DNA from: an uncultured Lachnospiraceae bacterium
GTDB taxonomy: Bacteria; Bacillota; Clostridia; Lachnospirales; Lachnospiraceae
Length of the DNA: 47,214 nt
NCBI GenBank assembly: GCA_910578845.1
Contig: CAJTSL010000014.1
Coordinates: forward strand, 35,134-82,347
Direction: 5' to 3'
The notes under the pieces were generated by a model. It made no database searches. It had not been told where the DNA came from and worked only from the letters and a program-made list of their open reading frames with translations. Below, piece by piece: positions 7,921-17,051 of the stretch (its first letter is position 1; each line of letters begins with the position of its first letter). Both the position numbers and the translations under genes were made by a program.

Positions 7921-8689
7921 CTTCTCTTAAATGCAGCAATATCCTCTTCTCCATCCGGCTGACCTGTACCTGGCTAATCCCCAGTCTCTTCGCTACTTCA
8001 ACCTGGGTCTTGTCCTGGAAATAACGCAGTGTGATCAGCTCCCTTTCCTTCTCCTCTAATCCGTCCAGAAGCTGTTCTAAGAGCATATGGTTTAACAGCT
8101 TCTCTTTCTCCATGTCCTCGCAGACGCTGTTGCTGCCGTTCATCCTTCCTTCCAGCACGGAGTGGCCAATCCCTCCCGCCTCGCCTACGACCTGGTCCAC
8201 GAGGAAGATTTCGTTCCCGTCAGACTGATATACCGATTTATAAATGGATTCGACTTCTACGTTGGCATCTAACGCCAATACAATATCCTCTACACTGATC
8301 CCTGTCTCTTCTGAAAGTTCCGATAATGTGGCTTCCCTTCCGTATAAATGCGAAAGTTTCTCGGCGCTCTGTTTGATCTTCCACCCGTTTTCCTTCAAAG
8401 TACGGCTTACTTTCACCATACCGTCATCCCGTAGGAATCGCTTGATCTCCCCCTGTATCATCGGCACCGCATAAGTTGAGAATTTCACCTCAAAGCTTAA
8501 GTCAAATTTATCAATTGCTTTCATCAGGCCAATACAGCCTATCTGGAACAGGTCTTCCGCGTCATATCCCCTTTCTAAGAACCGTTTGACAATATGCCTT
8601 ACCAAGCCCAGATTTTCCTCTATCAGTTTCTCCCTCGCCATTTTATCTCCTGCCTGTGAACGTTCAATCAATACGGCAGTTTCTTCCAT
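7904..8689 (-). CDS. sigF: Forespore sigma factor SigF
   Basis: RNA polymerase sigma factor of 261 aa that turns on early forespore genes. Region 2 is seen in GLVRHIVKRFLERGYDAEDLFQIG and the following FDLSFEVKFSTYAVPMIQGEIKRFLRDDG, region 3 in LSELSEETGISVEDI, and region 4 in the helix-turn-helix TQVEVAKRLGISQVQVSRME. It is held inactive by SpoIIAB, encoded just upstream, and released by SpoIIAA. A variable stretch at about 160-190 is longer than in Bacillus. The ATG at 8689 lies 14 nt from AAGGAGG, farther than usual, which may lower its translation relative to the upstream genes. Also called spoIIAC. Confidence 0.95.
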   Translation of the reverse strand: MEETAVLIERSQAGDKMAREKLIEENLGLVRHIVKRFLERGYDAEDLFQIGCIGLMKAIDKFDLSFEVKFSTYAVPMIQGEIKRFLRDDGMVKVSRTLKENGWKIKQSAEKLSHLYGREATLSELSEETGISVEDIVLALDANVEVESIYKSVYQSDGNEIFLVDQVVGEAGGIGHSVLEGRMNGSNSVCEDMEKEKLLNHMLLEQLLDGLEEKERELITLRYFQDKTQVEVAKRLGISQVQVSRMEKRILLHLREEVCTC

Positions 8690-8736
8690 ATAGACACTTA
8701 TATCCTCCTTTCACAATGATATGGCGCCATGACGGA

Positions 8737-9228
8737 TCACAATTCTTCATTCACAATCCAGGAAGTGATCCCTATTTTCTTCACCATATGTATCGTTGTT
8801 CCCTGCCCCACCTCGGAAATCACTTCTAAGTCGTCCATGAATGCTTCCATAAAGGAAAATCCCATACCGGAACGTTCCAGCTCCGGTTTGCTCGTATAAA
8901 GCGGCTCCATTGCCTTTTCTATGTTCTCTATGCCGATGCCTCTGTCGGAAATTTCCACTTCCAACACGTCGCTTTTAATCATACAGCTAAGCCATACTTT
9001 GTTTTCCTCCCGGTTTTCCCCATCGTACCCGTGGATAATCGCGTTTGTGACTGCTTCCGATACCGCCGTCTTGATATCCGAGATCTCTTCCAATGTCGGG
9101 TTAAGCTGTGCCACGAAGGCCGCCACCGCCGTCCTGGCAAACGCTTCATTGTCTGAAACGGCGCGAAACTCTAGCTTCATCTCATTTGTCACCTGCGTGC
9201 CTTGCTTCCAATTCACTATTTCTATCAT
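8737..9228 (-). CDS. spoIIAB: Anti-sigma F factor and SpoIIAA kinase SpoIIAB
   Basis: A GHKL-type serine kinase of 163 aa that binds SigF and phosphorylates SpoIIAA. The N-box AVSEAVTNAIIHGY, the G1 box EISDRGIGI and the GMGFSFMEAFMD region are present. The start at 9228 (MIEIVNW) is chosen because GGAGGAG lies right before it; the ATG at 9240 is upstream of that site. It lies between spoIIAA and sigF in the standard order, with gaps of about 50 nt. Confidence 0.95.
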   Translation of the reverse strand: MIEIVNWKQGTQVTNEMKLEFRAVSDNEAFARTAVAAFVAQLNPTLEEISDIKTAVSEAVTNAIIHGYDGENREENKVWLSCMIKSDVLEVEISDRGIGIENIEKAMEPLYTSKPELERSGMGFSFMEAFMDDLEVISEVGQGTTIHMVKKIGITSWIVNEEL

Positions 9229-9278
9229 ATTCTCCTCCATCCCAGGATAATGGATATCCTGTCTTCCTTTCCCCCAGC

Positions 9279-9584
9279 CTACATGATCTCTACAATATTA
9301 TGTAATCCGGATAGCATCAAAATCCTGCGTACGCGATTCCCTACGTTAATCGCGAACACTTTGCCCCCGAAGCAAGATATTTTCTTATATCTTCCAACAA
9401 TAATGCCAATTCCGGAACTGTCCATGAAGGTTGTCCGCTCAAAATCAAACACCACGTTCCCAACATTTTCATCCATGATGTATTTATCCGCCGTTCTGCT
9501 TATGTCAACTGAATGATGATGATCAATTTCATTCGGCATCCTTATCATTAGGTAATTATCAATTACTTTGAATTCTTCTTCCAT
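9279..9584 (-). CDS. spoIIAA: Anti-anti-sigma factor SpoIIAA
   Basis: A STAS-domain protein of about 101 aa that, when dephosphorylated, pulls SpoIIAB off SigF. The phosphorylation site is the serine pair in FMDSSGIGIIVGRYK. It is the first gene of the operon. The start at 9584 puts AGGAG 10 nt away, whereas the ATG at 9593 would leave only one nucleotide. I do not see a convincing SigH promoter between it and the terminator at 9631-9663. Confidence 0.93.
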   Translation of the reverse strand: MEEEFKVIDNYLMIRMPNEIDHHHSVDISRTADKYIMDENVGNVVFDFERTTFMDSSGIGIIVGRYKKISCFGGKVFAINVGNRVRRILMLSGLHNIVEIM

Positions 9585-9630
9585 GACCGCCATGCTCCTT
9601 TCGTCAAAATAAGCTGAATTTCTACATAAA

Positions 9631-9663
9631 AAAAGAGAACAAGGAATTTCCCTGTTCTCTTTT
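9631..9663. terminator. Terminator after the TPR gene, also upstream of spoIIAA
   Basis: An 11-bp stem AAAAGAGAACA (9631-9641) with its partner at 9653-9663, plus two inner G-C pairs after one mismatch, and T-runs on both sides. It ends the fapA-folC-TPR operon on the minus strand and separates it from spoIIA. Confidence 0.8.
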
Positions 9664-9692
9664 GTATGATTGATTTTACGATATTCATTTAT

Positions 9693-9822
9693 GCCTTCTA
9701 GCTTAGCAAGCCACTTTACTTTAATCCGTGCTTTCTAGCTTAACAAGCCACTATGCTCTAATCCGTGCTTTCTAGCTTAACAAGCCACTATGCTCTAATC
9801 CGTGCCTTCTAGTTCGGCAAGG
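9693..9822. repeat. 37-bp tandem repeat copying the end of the TPR gene
   Basis: Three full 37-bp units (9693-9729, 9730-9766, 9767-9803) and a partial fourth (9804-9822). Units 2 and 3 are identical; unit 1 differs at a few positions. The stop codon and last codons of the TPR gene lie in units 3 and 4, so the 3' end of the gene, including LEGTD-stop, has been copied downstream. The unit is not a multiple of three, so the copies are out of frame with each other. Confidence 0.92.
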
Positions 9823-11219
9823 AAAGTCTCGGACTTACTTGCCTTGACTGTCCCCGGGAACAACTCTATGACCAAACGGTAAGCTTCTATCGCGTCTTCC
9901 TTACGCCCTACGCTGTTATAAGAATTCGCCAGATAATAAAGCGCTTCCCCGTTTGTCGCATCGTATTGGTAGGCACGTTCCAAATTCGGTATCGCGTCCT
10001 GATAATTCTCCCCTCTGTAAGCCTCAAATCCTTCATCATAATAAGAATCCGCCGCCGCCGGCCCGATCAGGGCGAGGAGCGTATTATATAACTTCTCATA
10101 AGCCTCGGAATACTCTGCGCCTTCTCCCTGTTCCTTCGTAACCTCATTGATCTCTTCCAAATAGTCTGCAACCGTAACGATGTCCTCTGCATCCGTCAGA
10201 TAAGCGTCCGCAGCCTTAAGAAGCGTATCATAGACCTGTACGCCACCATCATTCCCCATATAGGCATCTAAATCCTGCTCTAACGTCTGATTCGCTTCCC
10301 GCAGTTCATTCACCTGCTGCTCAAGCTCGTCTATCGTAGCATTCTTAGAATCCAACTGCTCGCTGACCAGGCGCAGGTCATCATTGATGCCCGCTTTCGC
10401 TGTCTGTATCCGCGCAGGCAGGATCAAACATACGGCAATCGCAATCCCGATTAAAAGGCCGATCCCCAGATTGAGCAAGGAGCCAATGCCTTTTCCTTCC
10501 TTGATATTGACAGGCTGGATAATCGTTTCATTGCCGCTTTGGTATTTTACAACTTCCTCTGATCGCTTTTTCTTCTTATTACCAGTCTTCATGCCGTCTT
10601 CCGGCAGCAGCATCTCGTCTACTTCCTTCAGATACCGCAGCGTCACGGTATTGTTCGCGTCAATCTGGATGCACTTGGTAAGTTCTTTCTTCGCTTTCTC
10701 CCATTCTTCACTATTAATATAGAGGAGCGCCAGCAACTGGTGCGCCCGGATGAATTTCGGGTTAAGCGATAATACTTTCTTAAGCTGGATAATCGCAAGA
10801 TCCATGCTCTCCTGGTTACAATACGCTAACGCCTGGTTATATTTCTTAATCGTCTGGTTGATCGTATCAAGTCTTGTCGGATTCGTCTGTATCATGTCAA
10901 TATAGTCGTCCGCTATATTTTTCTTAGGCTGCCAGTTCTTACTGATGACCCATTCGCTCAGCGCCGCCACGACCTCTCCGGTCTCAAAATAGACTAATCC
11001 CAATAAATTTCTTGCTTCTATGTTATATTTATCAAATTTTAAGCTCTGACGCAAACTTGAAATAGCGCCTGTCAAATCCCTGACGTTTGCCTTCTCCAGC
11101 CCTTCATTATAAAACCGGTTGGAAATATATATGATTTTCTTGTAAAGGGATACATCGGCGCCGCAGCCGGTACAATAGTCATGTCCGGACAAGTCACATC
11201 CGCAATTATAACATTTCAT
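9795..11219 (-). CDS. Zinc-ribbon, TPR and single-span membrane protein
   Basis: A 474-aa protein of unknown role. It has an N-terminal zinc ribbon (CYNCGCDLSGHDYCTGCG), TPR repeats over about 28-205, a basic stretch with KKKKR, one membrane span (LGIGLLIGIAIAVCLILPA, about 250-268), a coiled coil (about 275-320) and a second TPR block outside the membrane (about 380-470, AIPNLERAYQYDATNGEALYY, AIEAYRLVIELFPG). This suggests a scaffold that gathers partners on both sides of the membrane. It is the last gene of the fapA-folC-48-aa gene operon, 26 nt after the 48-aa gene. Its 3' end is part of a 37-bp tandem repeat. Confidence 0.8.
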   Translation of the reverse strand: MKCYNCGCDLSGHDYCTGCGADVSLYKKIIYISNRFYNEGLEKANVRDLTGAISSLRQSLKFDKYNIEARNLLGLVYFETGEVVAALSEWVISKNWQPKKNIADDYIDMIQTNPTRLDTINQTIKKYNQALAYCNQESMDLAIIQLKKVLSLNPKFIRAHQLLALLYINSEEWEKAKKELTKCIQIDANNTVTLRYLKEVDEMLLPEDGMKTGNKKKKRSEEVVKYQSGNETIIQPVNIKEGKGIGSLLNLGIGLLIGIAIAVCLILPARIQTAKAGINDDLRLVSEQLDSKNATIDELEQQVNELREANQTLEQDLDAYMGNDGGVQVYDTLLKAADAYLTDAEDIVTVADYLEEINEVTKEQGEGAEYSEAYEKLYNTLLALIGPAAADSYYDEGFEAYRGENYQDAIPNLERAYQYDATNGEALYYLANSYNSVGRKEDAIEAYRLVIELFPGTVKASKSETFLAELEGTD

Positions 11220-11245
11220 CTATTATTTACCTTTCATATCCTCTG

Positions 11246-11392
11246 CTATTCTTTTGCCGCCTTCGATTCCTTTACCACTTTCACCATTAAATCCGCCATA
11301 TCCGTCAGATCCTGATTATAGATTGCCTCTTCTGCATCTTCCACTTCCAGGCTGGGATGAAACTTCCTCAGTTCTTCTTCAAAATTAATCAT
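11246..11392 (-). CDS. Small acidic protein, 48 aa, coupled to folC
   Basis: The frame begins MINFEEELRKFHPSLEVEDA and ends VKVVKESKAAKE. It is acidic and helical, without a membrane segment or cysteines. Its ATG overlaps the end of folC by 8 nt (the sequence reads GATGATTAA), which implies translational coupling, and it fills the only gap between folC and the TPR gene. It is probably a conserved clostridial small protein; the function is unknown. Confidence 0.7.
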   Translation of the reverse strand: MINFEEELRKFHPSLEVEDAEEAIYNQDLTDMADLMVKVVKESKAAKE

Positions 11393-12749
11393 CTAAGTGC
11401 CTCCTTAAAAGGGCCTTCACTTCGCCCGCCAAATATAATGAACCGACAATATACACTCTGTCTTGTGCTCTACGGCTATTTGCCATATCCTGCACGGCAC
11501 TTTCTAATCTGTCATATTTTCGCATCTGTAATTCGGTATATTGCCCGAAATAATCCGCTAGCTCCTCTACTGGCAATGCCCTATTATCCAGTATTGCCAC
11601 AACACCAATCACTTTAAACAGCATCGACCCTGCAATCATATCCATGACCGCCTGATACTGTTTCTCTCTCACCATGGAGAAAAGCAGATACCGTTCGCCT
11701 TCACAGCCGTCCCGCTCTACTGTCTGTAAAAACGCCCGTATGCCATCGGTATTATGTGCGCCATCCAAATAGACGGAGGGCATGATTTCTTCCATCCTGC
11801 CTTCCCATTTCATCTTCCTTATGCCTTCCTGCAAAGCCCGGAGCGAAATCAAATCTCTTTCTGGAAGCTGCTCTATCGCCAAAACCGCAAGCACGGCATT
11901 TTCTATCTGATACCATGCTATCGTAGACACACTTAACCTAATATAACCATAATAATTTGATTGGAGAGAAAAATCAATAGTTTTATGATTACTATTTATT
12001 TCTTTTATCGCCCGTAAAGATACGGAAAATGCTTTCGTTTCCGCTAAATCGGCACATTTTTCCAATGTTTGCGTTACACATTTTTCTTTTTCAAAAAAAA
12101 CTGCCGGCACATTTTTACGGAAAATGCCTGCTTTTTCCGTAGCAATCTCCGGAAGCGTCCCGCCAAGGTATTCCGTATGGTCATAACCAATAGATGTAAT
12201 TACGCACACATCTTTTTCGTCAATCGCATTTGTCGCATCCAGCCTGCCGCCAAGCCCGGTCTCCCATATCTCATACGCGACCCTATGCTTTGCGAACAGC
12301 ATGACCGCCATGAAAAAAAGGTACTCGAAGAAAGTCGGCTGGTAGGCAATTGCCTCTAACGCCTCCGGGAGGCATTGCAGATGATCGGCAACTTGCCAGA
12401 ATGCCCACAAGAACTCTTCTTCAGAGACCATCTCCCCGTTAATGACAAAACGCTCCCGCATCGTCACCAAATGGGGCGAAATGAACATCCCGGTAGAGAA
12501 TCCGGCTTCCTGTATGATAGAACGTAAATAAGCACAAACGGAACCCTTTCCGTTTGTGCCTGCCACGTGGATCGTCCTCACATCCTGCCTCAGTGCCGTT
12601 AATGCCTGATATTCCGCGGACTTCTTCATATGCCCTAAGAAGAGCTTCGTATGCTCCATGCTATTTTTCTTCGCAAATTTAGGAATCTCCAGTATATAGC
12701 CTACAGCTTCTTCATAAGTCTTAACCGCATCAGTTATGTATGATGACAC
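11385..12749 (-). CDS. folC: Folylpolyglutamate/dihydrofolate synthase FolC
   Basis: A Mur-ligase-family enzyme of 454 aa that adds glutamate to (dihydro)folates with ATP. The P-loop VAGTNGKGS, the segment ISPHLVTMRERF, EVGLGGRLDATN in the variant ETGLGGRLDATN, and SIGYDHTEYLGGTLPEIATEKAGIF are all present, as is LDGAHN in the C-terminal domain. The start overlaps the end of the fapA-like gene by 20 nt, so the two are co-translated. Length and motifs are normal. Confidence 0.92.
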   Translation of the reverse strand: MSSYITDAVKTYEEAVGYILEIPKFAKKNSMEHTKLFLGHMKKSAEYQALTALRQDVRTIHVAGTNGKGSVCAYLRSIIQEAGFSTGMFISPHLVTMRERFVINGEMVSEEEFLWAFWQVADHLQCLPEALEAIAYQPTFFEYLFFMAVMLFAKHRVAYEIWETGLGGRLDATNAIDEKDVCVITSIGYDHTEYLGGTLPEIATEKAGIFRKNVPAVFFEKEKCVTQTLEKCADLAETKAFSVSLRAIKEINSNHKTIDFSLQSNYYGYIRLSVSTIAWYQIENAVLAVLAIEQLPERDLISLRALQEGIRKMKWEGRMEEIMPSVYLDGAHNTDGIRAFLQTVERDGCEGERYLLFSMVREKQYQAVMDMIAGSMLFKVIGVVAILDNRALPVEELADYFGQYTELQMRKYDRLESAVQDMANSRRAQDRVYIVGSLYLAGEVKALLRRHLDD

Positions 12750-14265
12750 TGCCTTCTATCACTCCTTTATCCGCGTTGTATCTCATATAACAAGTATTCC
12801 GTTCGATCATCATCTGCTCCGCATTGACACAGATGACAACACCACGATAAATATTGCCGTCTATCCTAATCTCCGAGCCTTTGCTCTGTTCCACCATTTC
12901 CTCTAAGCCTTTGCGCTCGCTCTCGACTTTATCCAGCTCTATGAAATATTGGTCTTTTAGCTTATCCCATCCTAAAAGTTTTTTCTCTGTCGTGTCAGGC
13001 GTCTGTGCGCCGCGCATACGCTTCTCCCGCAAAGCCTCTTTCATCGAATCGACCAAATCCGCGATCTTGGCCTTAATTTCCGTCTCCTTGCGCCTGATCT
13101 CTAGCAGGTTCTCATGTGTCTGCGCCTCGTACCCGCAATGGATGATCGTCTTGATTTCTGCGGTATTGCCTGCATTGGTAGCCTCAACGCCTTTGATCGC
13201 ATTGACATAGCCACCGATGATAGCGCCCTTCTTACCAGTCGCGATCACCTTTTCTTTCGCCGAAATATTAGAATTCATGATGATATTCGCCTGTACCGTG
13301 CCGCCCGCTTCCACTATGGTATGCTCGATAAAATCCGCAAAAATACTGCCTCTCGCCGCTATCTTTGCTTTATTGCCGCCCTGGATGCCGCGGGAAAGGA
13401 TAATGTCACCGCCGGCATAAAGGTTCGCAATACTCGTAGAGCCATGGATCTCAATATTTCTTCCGGCACGGATCACCACGCCTTCTTCCACATTCCCGTG
13501 TATGATAATATCCCCGAAGAATTCCACTTTGCCGATGATCATATCCACATCGCCCGTAATCTCATGGACATTCTGGATATCGATCTTGCCGTCTTTCACC
13601 TCGATCTTACCATCGGACTGCGCATAATAGCTCTCATCCTCACGACGGATGCCCTTGCCGCGCATCGGCGGCAGGTCATGGTACATCTTGCCCTGCATGA
13701 TATTCCCAAATACCGTACAACCGTCCACCGATTGTATCGCAGGATGATAAACCGCTACTTTCTCTCCTGCTTTCACATTTTGCAGCGCATTGATGTTCGT
13801 ATAGTCTACCGAGCCGTCTTCCCGTACTTTCGGCACACCGTATTCCTCCGGCGTAAAAAGATATTCGAAATAACCGTTAGCACCATCCTGGATTTCGCGT
13901 CCTTTGGCAACTAATATCTCTCTATTATATACTTTTTTCTTAATAATTGCGGATAAATTGGACTGGTGCAGGCCTTCTATAACGCCTTTCGATGCCAGAT
14001 AGTCTATCAAATCCTGCTTCTTATATACCATATCCGGCTCCGGCGGCATCAGGTAGAGCCACGCCGCCATCTCATCCGCATCAACTTTCAAATAAGTCCC
14101 TTTGGCTAAGACACTCTCTTCTTCCTGAACATCTTCTTCTACGTCTAAATCCAAATCCAAGTCAAAACTATCAAACCCTGCAAATTCAGGCTCCACGGTC
14201 TCTTTCATTTTCGCCATTGCAGATTTTAATCTGTCCAATTGTTCCGAAGAAAATTGTGTGTTCAC
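12730..14265 (-). CDS. FapA family protein (DUF342)
   Basis: A 511-aa protein with a central right-handed beta-helix typical of FapA/DUF342 (GDVDMIIGKVEFFGDIIIHG, GVVIRAGRNIEIHGS, LYAGGDIILSRGIQGGNKAKI, AGGTVQANIIMNSNISAKEKV), an acidic DLDLDLDV linker near the N-terminus, and a C-terminal coiled coil. FapA-like proteins are polymer-like cell-envelope or flagellar-associated proteins of uncertain role. The start is a GTG at 14265: GGGAGG lies 8 nt upstream, while the in-frame GTG at 14274 is inside that ribosome binding site. First gene of the fapA-folC-48-aa-TPR operon. Confidence 0.85.
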   Translation of the reverse strand: MNTQFSSEQLDRLKSAMAKMKETVEPEFAGFDSFDLDLDLDVEEDVQEEESVLAKGTYLKVDADEMAAWLYLMPPEPDMVYKKQDLIDYLASKGVIEGLHQSNLSAIIKKKVYNREILVAKGREIQDGANGYFEYLFTPEEYGVPKVREDGSVDYTNINALQNVKAGEKVAVYHPAIQSVDGCTVFGNIMQGKMYHDLPPMRGKGIRREDESYYAQSDGKIEVKDGKIDIQNVHEITGDVDMIIGKVEFFGDIIIHGNVEEGVVIRAGRNIEIHGSTSIANLYAGGDIILSRGIQGGNKAKIAARGSIFADFIEHTIVEAGGTVQANIIMNSNISAKEKVIATGKKGAIIGGYVNAIKGVEATNAGNTAEIKTIIHCGYEAQTHENLLEIRRKETEIKAKIADLVDSMKEALREKRMRGAQTPDTTEKKLLGWDKLKDQYFIELDKVESERKGLEEMVEQSKGSEIRIDGNIYRGVVICVNAEQMMIERNTCYMRYNADKGVIEGSVIIHN

Positions 14266-14294
14266 ACGACTCACCTCCCAGTCACTCTACTACT

Positions 14295-14323
14295 ATTCTA
14301 TACTAAAAAATTCTTTATTGCAA
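14295..14323 (-). promoter_or_regulatory. Likely promoter of the fapA-folC operon
   Basis: On the minus strand TTGCAA (14318-14323) and TAGAAT (14295-14300) are 17 nt apart. The -35 box overlaps the last codons of valS. No terminator is seen between valS and this gene, so read-through from valS is also possible. Confidence 0.45.
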
Positions 14324-17011
14324 TTGTTCCAGACGAATTTTTACCTGTTCCATCATTTGTGTATATTTTTCCAGTTTCGCACGTTCTTGCGCGACCTTCG
14401 CCTCTGGCGCCTTCGACATGAAGCTTTCATTATGGAGCATGCCATTGACACGTGAAAGCTCACTCTCTAACCGCTTCTTTTCTTTCTCTAAACGCTCAAT
14501 TTCCTGTGCAATATCGACAAGTTCCGCAAACGGGATATACAAAACGGCATTCGGGATGACAACGGAAACAGCATCGTCGGCAATGCCCGACCGGTCCGCC
14601 TGGACTGTCACCTCTGAGGCGCCTGCAAGAGACGCGAAGAACAATTTGCCTTCTGCAAAAACCTTCCGTACCTCTTCTTTGTCGCTGACTACGAAAACCG
14701 CCGCCTTCCTGCTCGGTGCAACATTCATCTGCGTACGTACGTTACGGATGCCCCGTACCGCCTCTTTCATTAATTCAATGGCTTCCTCTTCTCTGGCAAA
14801 CTCCCACTCTTCCCGATGGACAGGCCATGCGGAAACCATGATGGATTCCTCTTCGCTTTGCAACGTACAGAAAATCTCCTCCGTAATGAACGGCATGTAC
14901 GGATGCAACAGCTTAAGCGCCTGTATCAGGACATTTTTCAACGTCCATAGCGCAGCGTTCTTGCATTGGTCATCCGTCTCTTCTTTACTATAGAGGCGCG
15001 GCTTAACCATCTCAATATACCAGTCGCAGAATTCATCCCAGATAAAATCATAGACCTTCTGTACGGCAATGCCAAGCTCAAAATGCTCCATGTTCTCCGT
15101 AACATCCATGATAAGCGTATTCAATTTGGAGATGATCCATTGATCGGCAGGTTCTAGAGCCTCCTTAATCTTATCATATGAAGCTTCCCAGCCACATGCG
15201 CCTGTTTTCTCCTTAGCCTGCTCCATATTCATCATGATAAAGCGGGACGCATTCCATACCTTATTGGCAAAATTCCGGCTCGCCTCCACTCTTTCATAGT
15301 AGAAACGCATATCGTTGCCCGGCGCATTCCCGGTGATCAATGTCAGGCGCAAAGCGTCCGCGCCATATTGGCTGATGATTTCTAACGGGTCGATGCCGTT
15401 GCCAAGGGACTTGCTCATCTTACGCCCTTTGGAATCTCTTACAAGGCCATGGAACAGCACCGTGTGGAACGGCTTCTCCTGCATCTGCTCATAACCAGAG
15501 AAAATCATACGGATAACCCAGAAAAAGATAATATCATACCCGGTCACCAACACGTCCGTCGGATAAAAATACTCGAGCTCTTCGGTCTTCTCGGGCCAGC
15601 CTAACGTAGAAAACGGCCAGAGAGCAGAAGAAAACCACGTATCTAATGTATCTTCATCCTGCGTAAAATGAGTATCCCCGCATTTCGGGCATACTTGCGG
15701 CATCTTGCCGGCAACGACAATCTCACCGCACTTATCACAATAATAAGCCGGAATCCTATGTCCCCACCATAACTGGCGGCTGATGCACCAGTCCCTGATA
15801 TTGTCCGTCCAATTGAAATATGTCTTGTCCATCCGCTCCGGTATGAGCTTGATCTCGCCGTTTTTCACCGCTTCTACCGCAGGCTTGATCAGCTCTTCCA
15901 TTTTCACGAACCACTGCTTCTTAATCATCGGCTCAATCGTCGTCCCGCACCTGTCATGCGTGCCTACGTTATGGGAGTAGTCTTCGATCTTTACCAAAAG
16001 TCCCTCTTGCTCCAACTCCTCCACAATGCGCTTTCTCGTTTCATAACGGTCTAAGCCCTCGTATTTGCCGCCATTGGCATTAATCGTAGCGTCATCGTTC
16101 ATAATATTGACTTCAGGAAGGTTATGCCTTTTCCCGACTTCAAAGTCATTAGGGTCATGAGCCGGCGTAATCTTAACAACGCCAGTACCGAACTCCATAT
16201 CGACATACTCATCCTCGACAACGGGGATCGCTTTATTCACAATCGGCAGCCAGACTTCTCTGCCCTTCAAATAGGTATACCTTTCGTCCTTTGGATTGAC
16301 TGCGACCGCCGTATCGCCTAACATCGTCTCCGGGCGCGTCGTTGCAAATTCTAAGAACTCTGTCTGGCTTGGCTTACCGTTCTCGTCCACTAACGGATAT
16401 TTGATATGCCAGAAATGCCCCGCCTGCTCTTCATATTCCACTTCCGCATCGGAAATCGACGTATTACATACCGGACACCAGTTGATGATCCTGCTGCCTT
16501 TATAAATCCAGCCTTTCTCATGCATCTTACAGAATACTTCCGTGACCGCCTTGTTACAGCCTTCATCCATCGTAAAGCGCTCCCTGTCCCAATCGCAGGA
16601 AGAGCCCATTTTCTTAAGCTGCCCGATGATACGGCCGCCGTATTCCTCTTTCCATTCCCAGGCACGTTTCAAGAAGCCTTCCCTTCCCAGGTCTTCTTTG
16701 CGGACGCCTTCCTCTTTTAGCTTCTCAATAATCCTGACTTCCGTTGCAATGGACGCATGGTCTGTGCCAGGCTGCCAGAGTGCGTTATATCCCTGCATCC
16801 TCTTGAAACGGATGAGGATATCCTGCATCGTATTATCAAGCGCATGTCCCATATGAAGCTGCCCGGTGATATTCGGGGGCGGGATCACGATCGTAAACGG
16901 CTTTTTCGTCTTATCCACTTTGGCATGGAAATATTTCTTCTCCATCCATTTCTCATATAACCGATCTTCTATGTCCTTAGGGTCATAAGTCTTTGCCAGT
17001 TCTTTGCTCAT
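14315..17011 (-). CDS. valS: Valyl-tRNA synthetase
   Basis: Class I aminoacyl-tRNA synthetase of 898 aa charging tRNA-Val. The HIGH motif is seen as HMGH in PPNITGQLHMGHALDN, and KMSKS in GRKMSKSLGNG. An editing domain, the zinc cluster CDKCGEI...CPKCGDTHF, the anticodon-binding domain and the C-terminal coiled-coil arm (about 830-898) follow. The start at 17011 (MSKELAKTYDPKDIEDRLYE) is preceded by GGAGGAATAAAG; longer frames up to 17185 run through the leader RNA and are not coding. Expression is controlled by the T-box upstream. Confidence 0.97.
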   Translation of the reverse strand: MSKELAKTYDPKDIEDRLYEKWMEKKYFHAKVDKTKKPFTIVIPPPNITGQLHMGHALDNTMQDILIRFKRMQGYNALWQPGTDHASIATEVRIIEKLKEEGVRKEDLGREGFLKRAWEWKEEYGGRIIGQLKKMGSSCDWDRERFTMDEGCNKAVTEVFCKMHEKGWIYKGSRIINWCPVCNTSISDAEVEYEEQAGHFWHIKYPLVDENGKPSQTEFLEFATTRPETMLGDTAVAVNPKDERYTYLKGREVWLPIVNKAIPVVEDEYVDMEFGTGVVKITPAHDPNDFEVGKRHNLPEVNIMNDDATINANGGKYEGLDRYETRKRIVEELEQEGLLVKIEDYSHNVGTHDRCGTTIEPMIKKQWFVKMEELIKPAVEAVKNGEIKLIPERMDKTYFNWTDNIRDWCISRQLWWGHRIPAYYCDKCGEIVVAGKMPQVCPKCGDTHFTQDEDTLDTWFSSALWPFSTLGWPEKTEELEYFYPTDVLVTGYDIIFFWVIRMIFSGYEQMQEKPFHTVLFHGLVRDSKGRKMSKSLGNGIDPLEIISQYGADALRLTLITGNAPGNDMRFYYERVEASRNFANKVWNASRFIMMNMEQAKEKTGACGWEASYDKIKEALEPADQWIISKLNTLIMDVTENMEHFELGIAVQKVYDFIWDEFCDWYIEMVKPRLYSKEETDDQCKNAALWTLKNVLIQALKLLHPYMPFITEEIFCTLQSEEESIMVSAWPVHREEWEFAREEEAIELMKEAVRGIRNVRTQMNVAPSRKAAVFVVSDKEEVRKVFAEGKLFFASLAGASEVTVQADRSGIADDAVSVVIPNAVLYIPFAELVDIAQEIERLEKEKKRLESELSRVNGMLHNESFMSKAPEAKVAQERAKLEKYTQMMEQVKIRLEQLQ

Positions 17012-17051
17012 CTTTATTCCTCCTTCATGCGCATTGCGCAAGTTATGTTGC

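Noticed and set aside
9693..9822. Possible CRISPR array
   Set aside because: The 37-bp units are contiguous without spacers and copy the end of the adjacent gene.
13114..13914. 266-aa frame on the plus strand
   Set aside because: It lies entirely inside the fapA-like gene on the other strand, with no ribosome binding site and composition typical of an antisense shadow.
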